From: Alphaproteobacteria bacterium
Lineage (GTDB): Bacteria > Pseudomonadota > Alphaproteobacteria > UBA7985 > JAUIBT01
Reading direction: 5' to 3'
Length of the DNA stretch: 53,907 nt
Assembly (NCBI GenBank): GCA_030432195.1
Contig: JAUIHE010000005.1
Coordinates: 1-53,907, forward strand
Part shown: positions 36,899 through 46,431 of the stretch, in pieces
Position numbering within the stretch: position 1 is the first letter of the stretch
Layout of the letters: each line of letters begins with the position of its first letter
The notes under the pieces: model-generated
Databases searched by the model: none
What the model was told of the DNA's origin: nothing
What the model saw: only the letters and a program-made list of their open reading frames with translations
Position numbers and translations under genes: made by a program

Positions 36899-37705
36899 CT
36901 AAGCCTTGTCCCTTGGTCGCGGGCTGAGGCCTTCCTTTGAAAGAATCTCGGCCGCTAGGGCCAGATAAGCTTTGGCGCCACTCGCCGTGCGATCGTACAT
37001 AATGATGGGTTTTCCGTGGGACGGAGCCTCGGCAAGCTTGATATTGCGCGGTATTTCCGTCTTAAAAACCGCCGCGCCGAAGGTCTGCCGAACATCATCG
37101 CATACTTGCTTCGACAGATTTGTATGATCGACCATAGTCAGCAGAATACCATAGAGGCTGAGATCTGGATTGCGGCTGCGCTTGATGTCCAACATGAAGT
37201 CATACATGCGCGACAGGCCTTCCAGCGCAAAGTACTCCGTCTGCAAGGGCACCAGAACGCCATCCGCTGCAACCAAAGCGTTGAGCGGCAGCAAAGACAA
37301 GGAAGGCTGGCAGTCGATCAAAATAAAGTCGTAGTCGCCCTTAACGCTCTGCAAAACGCGGCGCAAACGATCGATCGAGTCTTTTTCGCTCGACAAGTCG
37401 ATCTGTGATGAGGCCAAAGCCGAACGCGAGGGCGCCAGCCGCAAGCCCGGCACCGCGGTTTCGACGATGCAGTCCGCCAGATCCGCTTCGCCTTGCAACA
37501 CTTCGTACAAGGACAAGCCAACAGCGCGAGGATCAACGCCAAGGCCAGAGGTTGCATTGGCCTGTGGGTCCAAGTCGACCAACAAGCATTCCAGACCGCA
37601 GGCGGCAAAGGCGGTGGCCAAATTGACGGCGGTCGTGGTTTTTGCAACGCCCCCTTTTTGGTTGGCAATGGCCAAGGTGCGCGACAAGCGAGACGGAGCG
37701 GACAT
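36899..37705 (-). CDS. parA: Chromosome-partitioning ATPase ParA
   Basis: From the ATG at 37705 the protein has 268 residues. The ORF-track start is a TTG ten codons upstream. The deviant Walker A is QKGGVAKTTTAVNLA, with Walker A' LLVDLDPQANAT and Walker B ILIDCQPSL. It forms the gradient that moves ParB-bound origins. The order mnmE-mnmG-rsmG-parA-parB is widely kept in bacteria. Confidence 0.96.
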   Translation of the reverse strand: MSAPSRLSRTLAIANQKGGVAKTTTAVNLATAFAACGLECLLVDLDPQANATSGLGVDPRAVGLSLYEVLQGEADLADCIVETAVPGLRLAPSRSALASSQIDLSSEKDSIDRLRRVLQSVKGDYDFILIDCQPSLSLLPLNALVAADGVLVPLQTEYFALEGLSRMYDFMLDIKRSRNPDLSLYGILLTMVDHTNLSKQVCDDVRQTFGAAVFKTEIPRNIKLAEAPSHGKPIIMYDRTASGAKAYLALAAEILSKEGLSPRPRDKA

Positions 37706-37765
37706 AGAGGCAAGCAATCCTGGTTTTGAGGGCAAATATTGATGGCTTGGCGGCCAAAGACAGCA

Positions 37766-38353
37766 TTAATGGCGCAGGCTTACGCCCGTTATTTCAAGGA
37801 TAGCCGCGTCTTCATGCGTGCTACTCTGATATGCGCGATATGAAAAGCGGTAATCCAGAAGCGCTTGATCGATTTCTTGGCGCCACTGGGCACCTTTTAG
37901 CAAAACGAATCGCGTGCGAGGCGTGCAAAGCCCTTGGGCCCAGTCGAAAAGACGCGGCAAAGGCGCGAAGGCGCGGGCGGTTATGGTACTGGCTTTGGGG
38001 GCCGTTAGCCCTTCCAGGCGTTGGCTCACGACGCTGAGCTTGAGATCGAGTTTTCGCGACACTTCGCGAAGAAAGGCCGCCTTGCGCCGGTCGGACTCGA
38101 TGAGTGTGAGCTCATGGCGCCATCCTTGCAGCTTGAAGGCGATCGCCAAGGGAACAGACGGCATGCCGCCGCCCGAGCCCAGATCGACCAGGCGCTCGGT
38201 TGGTTCTGCCGCGAAAAGGCCCAGCAGTTGCAGCGAATCGCTGATATGGCGCTCCAGCGCGATGGCTTCCGTGGAACGGGCAATCAAGTTCATGCGAACC
38301 TGCCATTTGAGGAGCAGGTCGAGGTAGGTTTGCACCTCCGCACAACCGGACAT
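37766..38353 (-). CDS. rsmG: 16S rRNA m7G527 methyltransferase RsmG
   Basis: From the ATG at 38353 (a TTG directly precedes it) the protein has 195 residues. It has the Rossmann methyltransferase motif LVDLGSGGGMPSVPLAI, the segment LTLIESDRRKAAFLREV and ITARAFAPL. It methylates G527 of 16S rRNA using SAM. A parS site lies only 10 bases upstream of the start, in the place where a ribosome site would normally be, so translation probably relies on coupling or a weak start. Confidence 0.93.
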   Translation of the reverse strand: MSGCAEVQTYLDLLLKWQVRMNLIARSTEAIALERHISDSLQLLGLFAAEPTERLVDLGSGGGMPSVPLAIAFKLQGWRHELTLIESDRRKAAFLREVSRKLDLKLSVVSQRLEGLTAPKASTITARAFAPLPRLFDWAQGLCTPRTRFVLLKGAQWRQEIDQALLDYRFSYRAYQSSTHEDAAILEITGVSLRH

Positions 38354-38362
38354 CAATGCTTG

Positions 38363-38378
38363 TGTTTCACGTGAAACA
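38363..38378. promoter_or_regulatory. parS: parS site 1 (consensus)
   Basis: TGTTTCACGTGAAACA is a perfect 16-bp palindrome identical to the bacterial parS consensus bound by ParB. It sits between rsmG and mnmG. Confidence 0.96.
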
Positions 38379-38518
38379 CTCGGGATATGATCGAGCAGCT
38401 TGGCCTCCGGTGTGGTTTTGTTGGCGAATGATTTTATAAAAGATCTGATGCAAAGACTGTTCGGCCCAGCGGGACGACACCCGACAAGGCCAAGATCCCG
38501 TGCAGACTTGTTAGCCGG

Positions 38519-40429
38519 CTAGGCGCGTTTTAGATGGCGCACGATTGCGATCAGCGCATGCGGGGTCACCCCGGGAATCCGCGAAGCTTGGCTCAGATTT
38601 TGCGGACGAACGCGGTTGAGTAATTCCAGCTCCTCGCCCGAGAGTGAGCCAACATCACCATAAGGGAAATCGGCGTGAAGCTTAATCTTTGCCTCGCTCT
38701 CCAGCACGCGAATATCGCTAGATTGCCGCTTGATATAGCCGGCATAGAGCGCGTCGGTTTTGATTTGCGCCAAAATCTTGTCGCCAAACCGCGACAGCTC
38801 GGGAATCGCCTGCTTCAATTGGTCGATCGAGTGGGCGTCCACGCTGGCCATATCTGCTATAGAACGACGCTGGCCATCCGACTTGGCTTCGAACCCGAGC
38901 GACTGCCATTCTTGCGGCGTTAGTTGGTGAGTTTGGCAATAGTCCCGCGCGGCTGTCAACGCGGCCTGTTTGTTCTGCCAAGCCGCTTTGCGATCTTGGC
39001 TGGCCAGCCCGAGGGCAACGGCCATGCCGGTCAAGCGCTGATCCGCATTGTCTGGTCGCAAATTCAATCGAAATTCGGCGCGCGAGGTAAACATACGATA
39101 GGGCTCCGGGGCGCCGCGGGTTACCAAATCATCGATCATCACCCCGATGTAGGCTTCGTGTCGCGCGAGCGAAAAGCGCCGACCTTGGCCCTCAGCACAC
39201 AGAGCCGCACTGCATCCTGCCAGCAGGCCTTGCCCCGCCGCTTCCTCATACCCCGTTGTACCGTTGATCTGTCCGGCCAAGTACAAACCCGGACAGGCCT
39301 TGAGGCTAAGATCATCGTTGAGCGCCCGCGGGTCGATATAATCGTACTCCACCGCATAGCCGAATTCTTCGATGGTGACACGCTCCAGACCCTCAATCGA
39401 GCGAATATAGTCGGTCTGCACGTCCCGCGGCAGAGAGGTCGAAATGCCGTTAGGATAGACCGTATCAACATCCAGGCCCTCGGGCTCCAAGAACACTTGG
39501 TGGCGGTCTTTATCAGCAAAACGGGTAACCTTATCTTCAATGGACGGGCAGTAGCGCGGTCCCTTGGAATCGATTTGACCCGAGTAAATAGCCGATAAGT
39601 GTTTGTTATCGCGAATGATTTGGTGCGTTCTAGCATTTGTATAGGTAATTCCGCATGCAATTTGCGGCACCTGGATCGCTTCGGTTAGGTAGGAAAATGG
39701 GAGTGGCTCGGCATCGGCTTGCTGCATCTCCAAGCGCGCCCAATCTATGGTTTTGCCATCCAGCCTCGCCGGGGTGCCCGTCTTCAAGCGCTCGATGGGC
39801 AGACCCAGCCCGCGCAAAAACCGTGCGAGGTCATTGGACGCCGCCTCGCCAACGCGCCCCGCCTGACGCACTTCTTGGCCAATGTGAATGGCGCCGCCCA
39901 GGAATGTCCCTGTTGTCAGCACCACAGCCTTGCCAGCGATCTGACGCCCGTCGGCCAGCACGACTCCACCGACCCTTTGACCGGCTTTAATCCAAGCCCC
40001 TCCCGCATCGCCGATGCCATTGTCCAGCCGCGGGCTGTCCTGAAAAACGAGTCCAATAACCTCGCCTGCAAGGCAGGTCAAATTCTCTTGCTCTGCCAGA
40101 AGGCCTTGCACCGCAGAGCGATAGAGTTTGCGATCGGCTTGGGCACGCGGCCCGCGCACCGCTGGCCCCTTGCTGGCGTTTAGGACGCGAAACTGAATGC
40201 CGGATTGGTCAATGGCACGCCCCATAATACCGTCGAGCGCATCAATCTCCCGCACCAAATGACCTTTGCCAACGCCCCCGATAGCCGGATTGCAGGACAT
40301 GACTCCAATTTTGTTCAGATCAAAGGTGACAAGCGCGGTGTCGGCGCCAAGGCGGGCCGCCGCCGCTGCGGCCTCAACGCCAGCATGACCGCCACCAATG
40401 ACAATCACATCAAATTCCAATGCGTTCAC
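38519..40429 (-). CDS. mnmG: tRNA uridine-34 5-carboxymethylaminomethyl modification enzyme MnmG
   Basis: This 636-residue FAD protein has the N-terminal dinucleotide motif [12 protein letters not shown], then [26 protein letters not shown], the YCPSIEDK motif and the C-terminal helical domain for MnmE. With MnmE it modifies wobble uridines of several tRNAs. The length is normal. It lies between two parS sites. Confidence 0.96.
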   Translation of the reverse strand: MNALEFDVIVIGGGHAGVEAAAAAARLGADTALVTFDLNKIGVMSCNPAIGGVGKGHLVREIDALDGIMGRAIDQSGIQFRVLNASKGPAVRGPRAQADRKLYRSAVQGLLAEQENLTCLAGEVIGLVFQDSPRLDNGIGDAGGAWIKAGQRVGGVVLADGRQIAGKAVVLTTGTFLGGAIHIGQEVRQAGRVGEAASNDLARFLRGLGLPIERLKTGTPARLDGKTIDWARLEMQQADAEPLPFSYLTEAIQVPQIACGITYTNARTHQIIRDNKHLSAIYSGQIDSKGPRYCPSIEDKVTRFADKDRHQVFLEPEGLDVDTVYPNGISTSLPRDVQTDYIRSIEGLERVTIEEFGYAVEYDYIDPRALNDDLSLKACPGLYLAGQINGTTGYEEAAGQGLLAGCSAALCAEGQGRRFSLARHEAYIGVMIDDLVTRGAPEPYRMFTSRAEFRLNLRPDNADQRLTGMAVALGLASQDRKAAWQNKQAALTAARDYCQTHQLTPQEWQSLGFEAKSDGQRRSIADMASVDAHSIDQLKQAIPELSRFGDKILAQIKTDALYAGYIKRQSSDIRVLESEAKIKLHADFPYGDVGSLSGEELELLNRVRPQNLSQASRIPGVTPHALIAIVRHLKRA

Positions 40430-40517
40430 AGCTTAGCCCTTTTTCGATAGACGCCAGGGCGCTTCATATCCCCGAGCCCCCTAAGACGATCGTTGGTGCC
40501 TCGACACCCGGTAGCCG

Positions 40518-40533
40518 CGTTTCACGTGAAACG
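40518..40533. promoter_or_regulatory. parS: parS site 2
   Basis: CGTTTCACGTGAAACG carries the 14-bp parS core GTTTCACGTGAAAC. The flanking pair differs from the consensus but stays palindromic. It directly abuts the mnmE stop codon. Confidence 0.92.
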
Positions 40534-41847
40534 CTATTTGCCGATACAAAAGTTTTCAAACAGCGCGTCGAGCATCTCCTCAACGTCATAATCGCCAAGC
40601 AGCAAGGATAAAGCATTGATCCCGCGGGTCAAATGCAGCGCTTGCAATTCTATTGCGGTATCCGGCTTGATCGCCTCGAGCGCCGCTAAGCACCCCTCCG
40701 CCAAGCGATTTTGTCGCTGACTGGTTAGCGCCTCCCCTAGCCCTTGCTGTCGTATAATGCTCAAGGACAGCGATTCCAACATGGCGCGGATGTCTGCCAG
40801 CCCCGCGCCTGTTTGGTTATCTATGCAAACCAGCGGGACGCCGCCAAGCACCGACGCACCAGCCCCGCCGCTCTCACTGAAGGTTTGCACGACAAGGTCC
40901 GCCCCAGGCAGACTATCCCCGCCCGGTCTAATCGCACAGATCTTTATGTCCGCTTCTTGCCAGAGCTTCTGAGCGCGGGCCACGCCCATGGCCTCAACAG
41001 CGCCGGTCTGATGGCGTAGACCGGCCGTGTCAACCAGGGTCAGCGGCACTCCCGCCACCATCATTGAAGCTTCAATCGCATCGCGAGTGGTGCCTTCACT
41101 GTCGTGCACCAAAGCAATTTCACGACCGACTAGATTGTTGATTAAGCTTGATTTGCCAACGTTAGGCGGTCCAGCAATGACACACAGAAGCCCATTGCTA
41201 TGCTGTTCCAGCCAATGGCTGGCCGACAGAGATTGTCTCAGCACCCGGGTGAGGCGATTCAAGGGCCCCAACCAAGGTTGGTTCGCTAGCTCGCTCAAGT
41301 CTTCATCGGCAAAATCAATGCTGGCTTCGACATCCGCCAAGATCGCGATCATCTGCTGTCGCCACCCGCGCACCATCGCCTCTTGGGCAGTGACGCGCGT
41401 TCGAGTCGCGAACTCTTTTTGCCAAGGTGACTGCGCCTCCAACAGGGCGCCCAAGGCTTCGACCTCCAAGACCGACATCTTGCCGTTTAGCAGGGCTCTA
41501 CGGCTGAACTCCCCGGCCTTAGCTGGTCTCAACCCCGGCAAAAACTCCAAGCAGTCCAAGATCTCGCCCACTATCAACGGACTGCCGTGACATTGGATTT
41601 CCGCGACGGCTTCGCCGGTGAAAGAACGCTGCTCTTCGAATAAAAGCACCAAAGCTTCATCGAGCAAGGCGTCCGTCTTCGGGTGATGCAGCGCGCGCAG
41701 GGCCGCCTCGCGCGGTCTGGGCAGCGGTGCCTTCAGCAAGGCCGCGACCGCTGACCAAGCCTGCGGGCCCGAAATCCTTATCACCGCGACACCTGCGCGA
41801 CCCGCGCCTGAGGCCAAGGCCGCAATTGTAGCGCGCTCTTCCGACAT
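40534..41847 (-). CDS. mnmE: tRNA modification GTPase MnmE
   Basis: This 437-residue GTPase has an N-terminal folate-binding domain (ERATIAALASGAGRAGVAVIRISG), the G domain with GPPNVGKS, DSEGTTRD, DTAGLRH and a C-terminal FCIGK with the conserved cysteine. It partners MnmG in U34 modification. It starts 16 bases after the rho stop, so both may be on one transcript. Confidence 0.96.
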   Translation of the reverse strand: MSEERATIAALASGAGRAGVAVIRISGPQAWSAVAALLKAPLPRPREAALRALHHPKTDALLDEALVLLFEEQRSFTGEAVAEIQCHGSPLIVGEILDCLEFLPGLRPAKAGEFSRRALLNGKMSVLEVEALGALLEAQSPWQKEFATRTRVTAQEAMVRGWRQQMIAILADVEASIDFADEDLSELANQPWLGPLNRLTRVLRQSLSASHWLEQHSNGLLCVIAGPPNVGKSSLINNLVGREIALVHDSEGTTRDAIEASMMVAGVPLTLVDTAGLRHQTGAVEAMGVARAQKLWQEADIKICAIRPGGDSLPGADLVVQTFSESGGAGASVLGGVPLVCIDNQTGAGLADIRAMLESLSLSIIRQQGLGEALTSQRQNRLAEGCLAALEAIKPDTAIELQALHLTRGINALSLLLGDYDVEEMLDALFENFCIGK

Positions 41848-41862
41848 AGCCCGCTTCAGCCC

Positions 41863-43119
41863 TTACTGGTTCATAGACTGGAAAAAGTCGGCATTTGATT
41901 TGGTCTCGCGCAACTTGCCCAGCAAGAATTCCATTGCCTCGGTCGCGCCCATCGGCATCAGCACCCGTCGCAACACCCACATCTTTTGCAGCACGTCTTT
42001 GGCAACCAGCAGCTCTTCCTTACGGGTGCCGGACTTGCCGATATCGATCGCAGGGAAGGTTCGCTTGTCGGCAAGTTTTCTATCCAAGACCAGTTCCGAG
42101 TTACCGGTGCCCTTAAACTCCTCGAAGATCACTTCGTCCATCTTGGAGCCGGTATCAACCAGGGCGGTACCGATAATCGTCAACGAGCCGCCCTCTTCAA
42201 TGTTTCGGGCCGCACCAAAGAAGCGCTTCGGGCGCTGCAGGGCATTGGCGTCAACACCACCGGTCAGGACCTTGCCTGACGAGGGAACGACTGTGTTGTA
42301 GGCACGGGCCAGACGCGTGATCGAGTCCAGCAAAATGATGACATCGTGCTTATGCTCGACCAATCGCTTGGCCTTTTCGATCACCATTTCGGCAACCTGC
42401 ACGTGGCGCGAAGCCGGCTCGTCGAAAGTCGAGCTCACCACCTCGCCGCGCACCGAGCGCTGCATGTCTGTCACTTCTTCCGGGCGTTCATCGATCAACA
42501 AAACCAGCAAGTAGGCTTCGGGGTGATTGGCGGCGACAGACTTAGCAATATTCTGCAAAATCATTGTCTTACCAGAACGCGGAGGCGCCACGACCAGCGC
42601 GCGTTGGCCTTTACCCACGGGCGCGACCAGGTCGATAATCCGGCCGGTATAGTCCTTTTTGGTCGGATCTTCGATTTCGAGATTCAGACGCTCATCGGGG
42701 TATAGCGGTGTCAAGTTGTCGAAATTGACACGAAGGCGCGCCTGCTCAGGGTCCGAGTGGTTGACCTTGGTAACTTTGGTCAAAGAGAAATAGCGCTCAT
42801 TTTCTTTAGGCGCTTTGATTTCACCTTCAACGGTATCGCCCGTTCGGAGCGAAAATCGACGGATCAAATTGGGGCTGATATAGATGTCATCGGGGCCTGG
42901 AAGGTAATTTTCTTCCTTCGAGCGCAGATAGCCAAAGCCATCTTGCAGCACTTCTAGGGTACCATCGCCGTAAAGCGCTTCGTCGTTTTCTGCCGTTTGC
43001 TTCAAAATAGCAAACATCAGCTCCTGACGACGAAGATTTCCGGGATCTTCGAGCTCGAGCTCTTCGGCCAAATCCAGAAGGTCGGCAGGACTCTTCTGCT
43101 TGAGTTCAGATAAATGCAT
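41863..43119 (-). CDS. rho: Transcription termination factor Rho
   Basis: From the ATG at 43119 ([15 protein letters not shown]) the protein has 418 residues, the usual length. The ORF track adds 35 unsupported residues. It has the N-terminal helical and cold-shock RNA-binding domains ([21 protein letters not shown]), Walker A APPRSGKT and Walker B ([16 protein letters not shown]). The hexameric helicase ends untranslated transcripts. A 360-base leader with hairpins precedes it. Confidence 0.97.
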   Translation of the reverse strand: MHLSELKQKSPADLLDLAEELELEDPGNLRRQELMFAILKQTAENDEALYGDGTLEVLQDGFGYLRSKEENYLPGPDDIYISPNLIRRFSLRTGDTVEGEIKAPKENERYFSLTKVTKVNHSDPEQARLRVNFDNLTPLYPDERLNLEIEDPTKKDYTGRIIDLVAPVGKGQRALVVAPPRSGKTMILQNIAKSVAANHPEAYLLVLLIDERPEEVTDMQRSVRGEVVSSTFDEPASRHVQVAEMVIEKAKRLVEHKHDVIILLDSITRLARAYNTVVPSSGKVLTGGVDANALQRPKRFFGAARNIEEGGSLTIIGTALVDTGSKMDEVIFEEFKGTGNSELVLDRKLADKRTFPAIDIGKSGTRKEELLVAKDVLQKMWVLRRVLMPMGATEAMEFLLGKLRETKSNADFFQSMNQ

Positions 43120-43480
43120 GGACCAACAATGTTTAGGGGAGAAAAAGGAGGCCGCCGTTATTCGGGCCAGCTCGCGCGCTCTGCTATAACGACTCGCACA
43201 CCAGCTCCGATCAAAGGGCGCCATACCCTTTCAATAGGAGCCCCGTTTCTACGCGGTTATGATCCGCGCGTCAATCATCATGATGCCCTGCGACCAAGGC
43301 GCAGCGCCACCGGCTCGCGCCAGCCGAGACAGGCCCCTATCCTCTGATAATTCTTCGAAGCAAAAGGCTGCACGCACTTTGTGCACATTTGAGAAAATGA
43401 CCGCTCAAACGAGGCAATCAGCGTTGCGCTTTTGGCGCAGACCGGCAACCAAAGTCGCGCCAGACGATCAAAACGGACGA
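43120..43480 (-). promoter_or_regulatory. rho leader region without a gene (361 bp)
   Basis: This spacer separates hemJ from rho on the same strand. It holds two hairpins, AAAGGG/CCCTTT (43213-43231) and CGCGG/CCGCG (43252-43268), and a TTGTGCACA sequence at 43379 that resembles a DnaA box. rho genes are often autoregulated in their leader, so a structured leader would fit, but the hairpins are short and I cannot fold the region. Confidence 0.45.
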
Positions 43481-43488
43481 TCAAAACG
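43463..43488. repeat. Two tandem 13-bp copies at the hemJ stop
   Basis: GACGATCAAAACG occurs twice in tandem. On the coding strand of hemJ the first copy encountered contains the stop codon and the second follows it, so the protein is unchanged. Confidence 0.88.
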
Positions 43489-43930
43489 GGCGCACCACCA
43501 CCAGCACGACGATCACGATCATGGCCAACGTCGGCACTTCGTTCATGAAGCGGTAGAAGCGGGCCGAATGTTGATTTTCATCGCGCGAAAAGGCTTTCAG
43601 CCACCGCGTGCAATAGCCATGAAATCCAAGTAAAACGCCTAAAAACAACACCTTACCCCAAAACCAAAGCGAGCCCCAGACTGCTTGACCGCCCAGAACC
43701 GCCAAAACAACGCCAGCGGCCAGGGCCGCCAACATGGCGGGGTTCATTATGAGGCGATAGAGGCGAACTTCCATGCCCTTCAAAAGCTCTGAAGCTTGCG
43801 AGCCAACTTCTAGGCCAGCGTGGTTGACGAACAAGCGCGGCAGATAAAGCATAGCCGCCATCCATGAGATGACCGCCAAAATGTGAAAGGCCTTGATCCA
43901 AGGCTGCGCCATCAATAGCACGTCACCCAT
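43481..43930 (-). CDS. hemJ: Protoporphyrinogen IX oxidase HemJ
   Basis: This 149-residue membrane protein has four hydrophobic helices. It begins with IKAFHILAVISWMAAMLYLPRLFV, carrying the conserved His and YLPRLF, and ends with the typical FYRFMNEVPTLAMIVIVVLVVVRPF. HemJ oxidises protoporphyrinogen, the step before ferrochelatase. It lies 180 bases downstream of hemH and 2.5 kb from hemE, so three late haem genes are together. Confidence 0.93.
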   Translation of the reverse strand: MGDVLLMAQPWIKAFHILAVISWMAAMLYLPRLFVNHAGLEVGSQASELLKGMEVRLYRLIMNPAMLAALAAGVVLAVLGGQAVWGSLWFWGKVLFLGVLLGFHGYCTRWLKAFSRDENQHSARFYRFMNEVPTLAMIVIVVLVVVRPF

Positions 43931-44110
43931 GCCACTCCTCCTTATTCATCGGTTTGGGCCACAACGCTGCCCCTTTATCTTCTTGGCAGAAGCGGCGACA
44001 AGCAGCGTTGCGCTCGATCAAAATCGACACTTCTGCCAGCTGCGCTGCCGCGTCGCGCCCTTTTTGGGCCTCGCGCTGGGGCACCCCTAGCTCCTGACAC
44101 CAACGGCTGA

Positions 44111-45277
44111 CTACTGCAAACGATCGCCCCAACCCTGTTCAGCAGGCGCCATTGAACCAGCGGGCTCCAACTGGCAAGGACACCGGCTGCGATCACCACT
44201 ACAAATGCGCGTTCCTTTGTAGGAGGAAATGCCGGTGCCGCGGTTGAGACTGGCACGGACCTGCTCGGCTAAAGCGTCAATATAAGTCATACGCGCATTG
44301 ATGGTTGGAACTCGTTCATAGGCCGGAACTCCGGCTTCTTGCGCGACTTCGCCGTATTCTTCGTCCAGTTCCACCAGCGTTTCCGAGTGCTCGGACACAA
44401 AGGCGATGGGCACCAAGACAATCGGTACGCCATCGTGTCCGGCCTGTTCGATTTCTTTTTCGGTATCCGGTTCAAGCCACTTCAAGGGACCCACTTTGGA
44501 CTGAAAACAAATCCGCCAATCGGCATCGGGCAGCCCCGTTGCCTTCATCACCAAATGGCAGGACTGCTCGACTTGGGCCTGATAGGGATCGCCTTTGCGG
44601 ATCATCCGCACCGGCAGGCCGTGAGCGGAAAACAAAATCCGGGGCTTACCGGCCTTTGATGCACGTTCATAGGCTTCGGCGGTCAAGCGCGCCATGCCCT
44701 GAACGAAACCAGGCTCATCGGGATAACAGCAAATCAGGTGGGTCGGGACATCCAATCCCATCTTTTCAGCGGCCATCTGCCAAACCCGATAAGACGAGCC
44801 CGTCGTCGCGCGTGCGTATTGCGGATACAGCGGCAACAAGACGATTCGATCGGGCTTCCACGCGTGGACCTGCCGTACCGCTTCATCGCTCATCGGGTGC
44901 CAATAGCGCATCGAGATAAAGGTTTTGACCTCACCCAAACCAAACTGATCCGACGACAACACGTCTTGCAGCTCCTCAGCCTGGCTTTTTGTGTAGCCCA
45001 AAATCGTCGATCCACCGCCCATTTCTGCATAGATTTTTTTGGCGGTCGGCGCGCGCCAGCGCGACAAAACGTGTGCCAGCGCATAGCGAACGGGTCCGGG
45101 TGCCTCGATGATGAACGGATCGTTGAACAGATTGAACAAAAAGGGCTGAACAGAGTCCTGGTCATCCGGCCCGCCGTACTGCAACAAGACGACCGCAATG
45201 CGCTCTTGCGAAAAATCGGCTTCCTGTGCCGCGTCTTGATCGAGTGGCGAAGCAGGATTTATTTGCTCTTGGGTCAC
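44111..45277 (-). CDS. hemH: Ferrochelatase HemH with a C-terminal Fe-S motif
   Basis: The GTG at 45277 is chosen because AAAGAGG precedes it; this gives 388 residues. The ORF-track start is a TTG eleven codons upstream. The chelatase core has VVLLQYGGPD, the catalytic His in LFSAHGLPVR and IAFVSEHSETLVELDEEY. The tail has CSGDRSRCPC, that is C-x6-C-x-C at residues 359, 366 and 368, the spacing of three cluster ligands in the [2Fe-2S] ferrochelatase of Caulobacter. It inserts iron into protoporphyrin IX. Confidence 0.95.
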   Translation of the reverse strand: MTQEQINPASPLDQDAAQEADFSQERIAVVLLQYGGPDDQDSVQPFLFNLFNDPFIIEAPGPVRYALAHVLSRWRAPTAKKIYAEMGGGSTILGYTKSQAEELQDVLSSDQFGLGEVKTFISMRYWHPMSDEAVRQVHAWKPDRIVLLPLYPQYARATTGSSYRVWQMAAEKMGLDVPTHLICCYPDEPGFVQGMARLTAEAYERASKAGKPRILFSAHGLPVRMIRKGDPYQAQVEQSCHLVMKATGLPDADWRICFQSKVGPLKWLEPDTEKEIEQAGHDGVPIVLVPIAFVSEHSETLVELDEEYGEVAQEAGVPAYERVPTINARMTYIDALAEQVRASLNRGTGISSYKGTRICSGDRSRCPCQLEPAGSMAPAEQGWGDRLQ

Positions 45278-45393
45278 GCGGGCCTCTTTGTTTCGGCGCC
45301 CTATTTGCAAAGCGCTGGCTAGGGTTTTGGCTCATGAGCATGGAACGGGCAGCAAGGCCGCCCATTTGTGCATCGTTTTAAAGATACAGCGGC

Positions 45394-46431
45394 TTAGACT
45401 TGACGCAAGCGACGCGACAATTCGTCAACGTGCGCTACCGGCGTTGGCGGAATGAGGCCATGCGATAGGTTGAAAATAAAAGGCCCATCGCACCAAGCTT
45501 GCCTGATTTCATCCGCCGCGCGCACCATGGCATCACCACCTGTGACGACCATCAGCGGATCAAGATTGCCTTGCAGGCAGACATGCGGCTGTAGCTGATC
45601 GCGAGCAAAGGCCAAACTGACCGTATGATCCAAGGACAAAGCATCGAAACAGCCCATCTTCGCCAGCTTCAAGGTGTTGCAACCAACCTGGCGGGCAAAA
45701 GCAATAACCGGCACATGCGGGTAGCGCTGCTTCAAGCTCTGCGCAATCTCAGCCATCGGCGCGAAGGACCAGCGCTCTTGTCCAGCTTCGTCGAGCGCGC
45801 CGGCCCAAGAATCAAACAATTGCACCACTTCAGCGCCCGCCTCGATCTGGGCGGACAAATAGTCGATGGTCGATTCAACCAAACGATCTATCAGGCGCCC
45901 GAAACTGGCCGGATCGCCGTAAGCCCATTGCTTGACGTTCTCGTAATTACGCGAAGAGCGGCCCTCGACCATGTAGGTTGCCACCGTCCAAGGCGCACCG
46001 GCAAATCCGATCAACGCGGTCTGCTCAAATTCCTCAGCCAATTCCTTCGAGAGCCTAGAGACCACCTCAAAGACCGGCGATAGTCGCTGCTTGAGCGCCG
46101 TTGGATCATAAGCTTCCAGATCATCGACGCTAGCGATGGGCTCAAGCCGTGGTCCTTCGCCCTCTTCGAACCAAACCTTTTGTCCAAGCCCCAAGGGCAC
46201 GACCAAAATGTCTGAAAACAAGATGGCGGCATCCATGCCAAAAGCGCGCAGTGGTTGCTTGGTGACTTCAACGGCCTTATCGACGTTGAAGCACAGATCC
46301 AAGAAGCCGCCTGCATCAGCTCTTACCGCACGATATTCAGGCATATAGCGGCCCGCCTGGCGCATAAACCAGAAAGGAGGCCGTTCGACAGTTTGGCGCT
46401 TTAGGGCGCGAAGCAAAGGTTTATCGGTCAT
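45394..46431 (-). CDS. hemE: Uroporphyrinogen decarboxylase HemE
   Basis: This 345-residue enzyme converts uroporphyrinogen III to coproporphyrinogen III. It has FWFMRQAGRYMPEY, ILFSDILVVPLGLG, IGFAGAPWTVATYM and the late GNLDPL motif, all standard. It borders the candidate origin, as hemE does in Caulobacter and Rickettsia, and reads away from it. Confidence 0.97.
   Translation of the reverse strand: MTDKPLLRALKRQTVERPPFWFMRQAGRYMPEYRAVRADAGGFLDLCFNVDKAVEVTKQPLRAFGMDAAILFSDILVVPLGLGQKVWFEEGEGPRLEPIASVDDLEAYDPTALKQRLSPVFEVVSRLSKELAEEFEQTALIGFAGAPWTVATYMVEGRSSRNYENVKQWAYGDPASFGRLIDRLVESTIDYLSAQIEAGAEVVQLFDSWAGALDEAGQERWSFAPMAEIAQSLKQRYPHVPVIAFARQVGCNTLKLAKMGCFDALSLDHTVSLAFARDQLQPHVCLQGNLDPLMVVTGGDAMVRAADEIRQAWCDGPFIFNLSHGLIPPTPVAHVDELSRRLRQV

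Noticed and set aside
43923-44132. 69-codon minus-strand ORF between hemH and hemJ
   Set aside because: It overlaps both the hemH end and the hemJ start and begins with a TTG without a good ribosome site. It could be a small protein, but nothing beyond length supports it.
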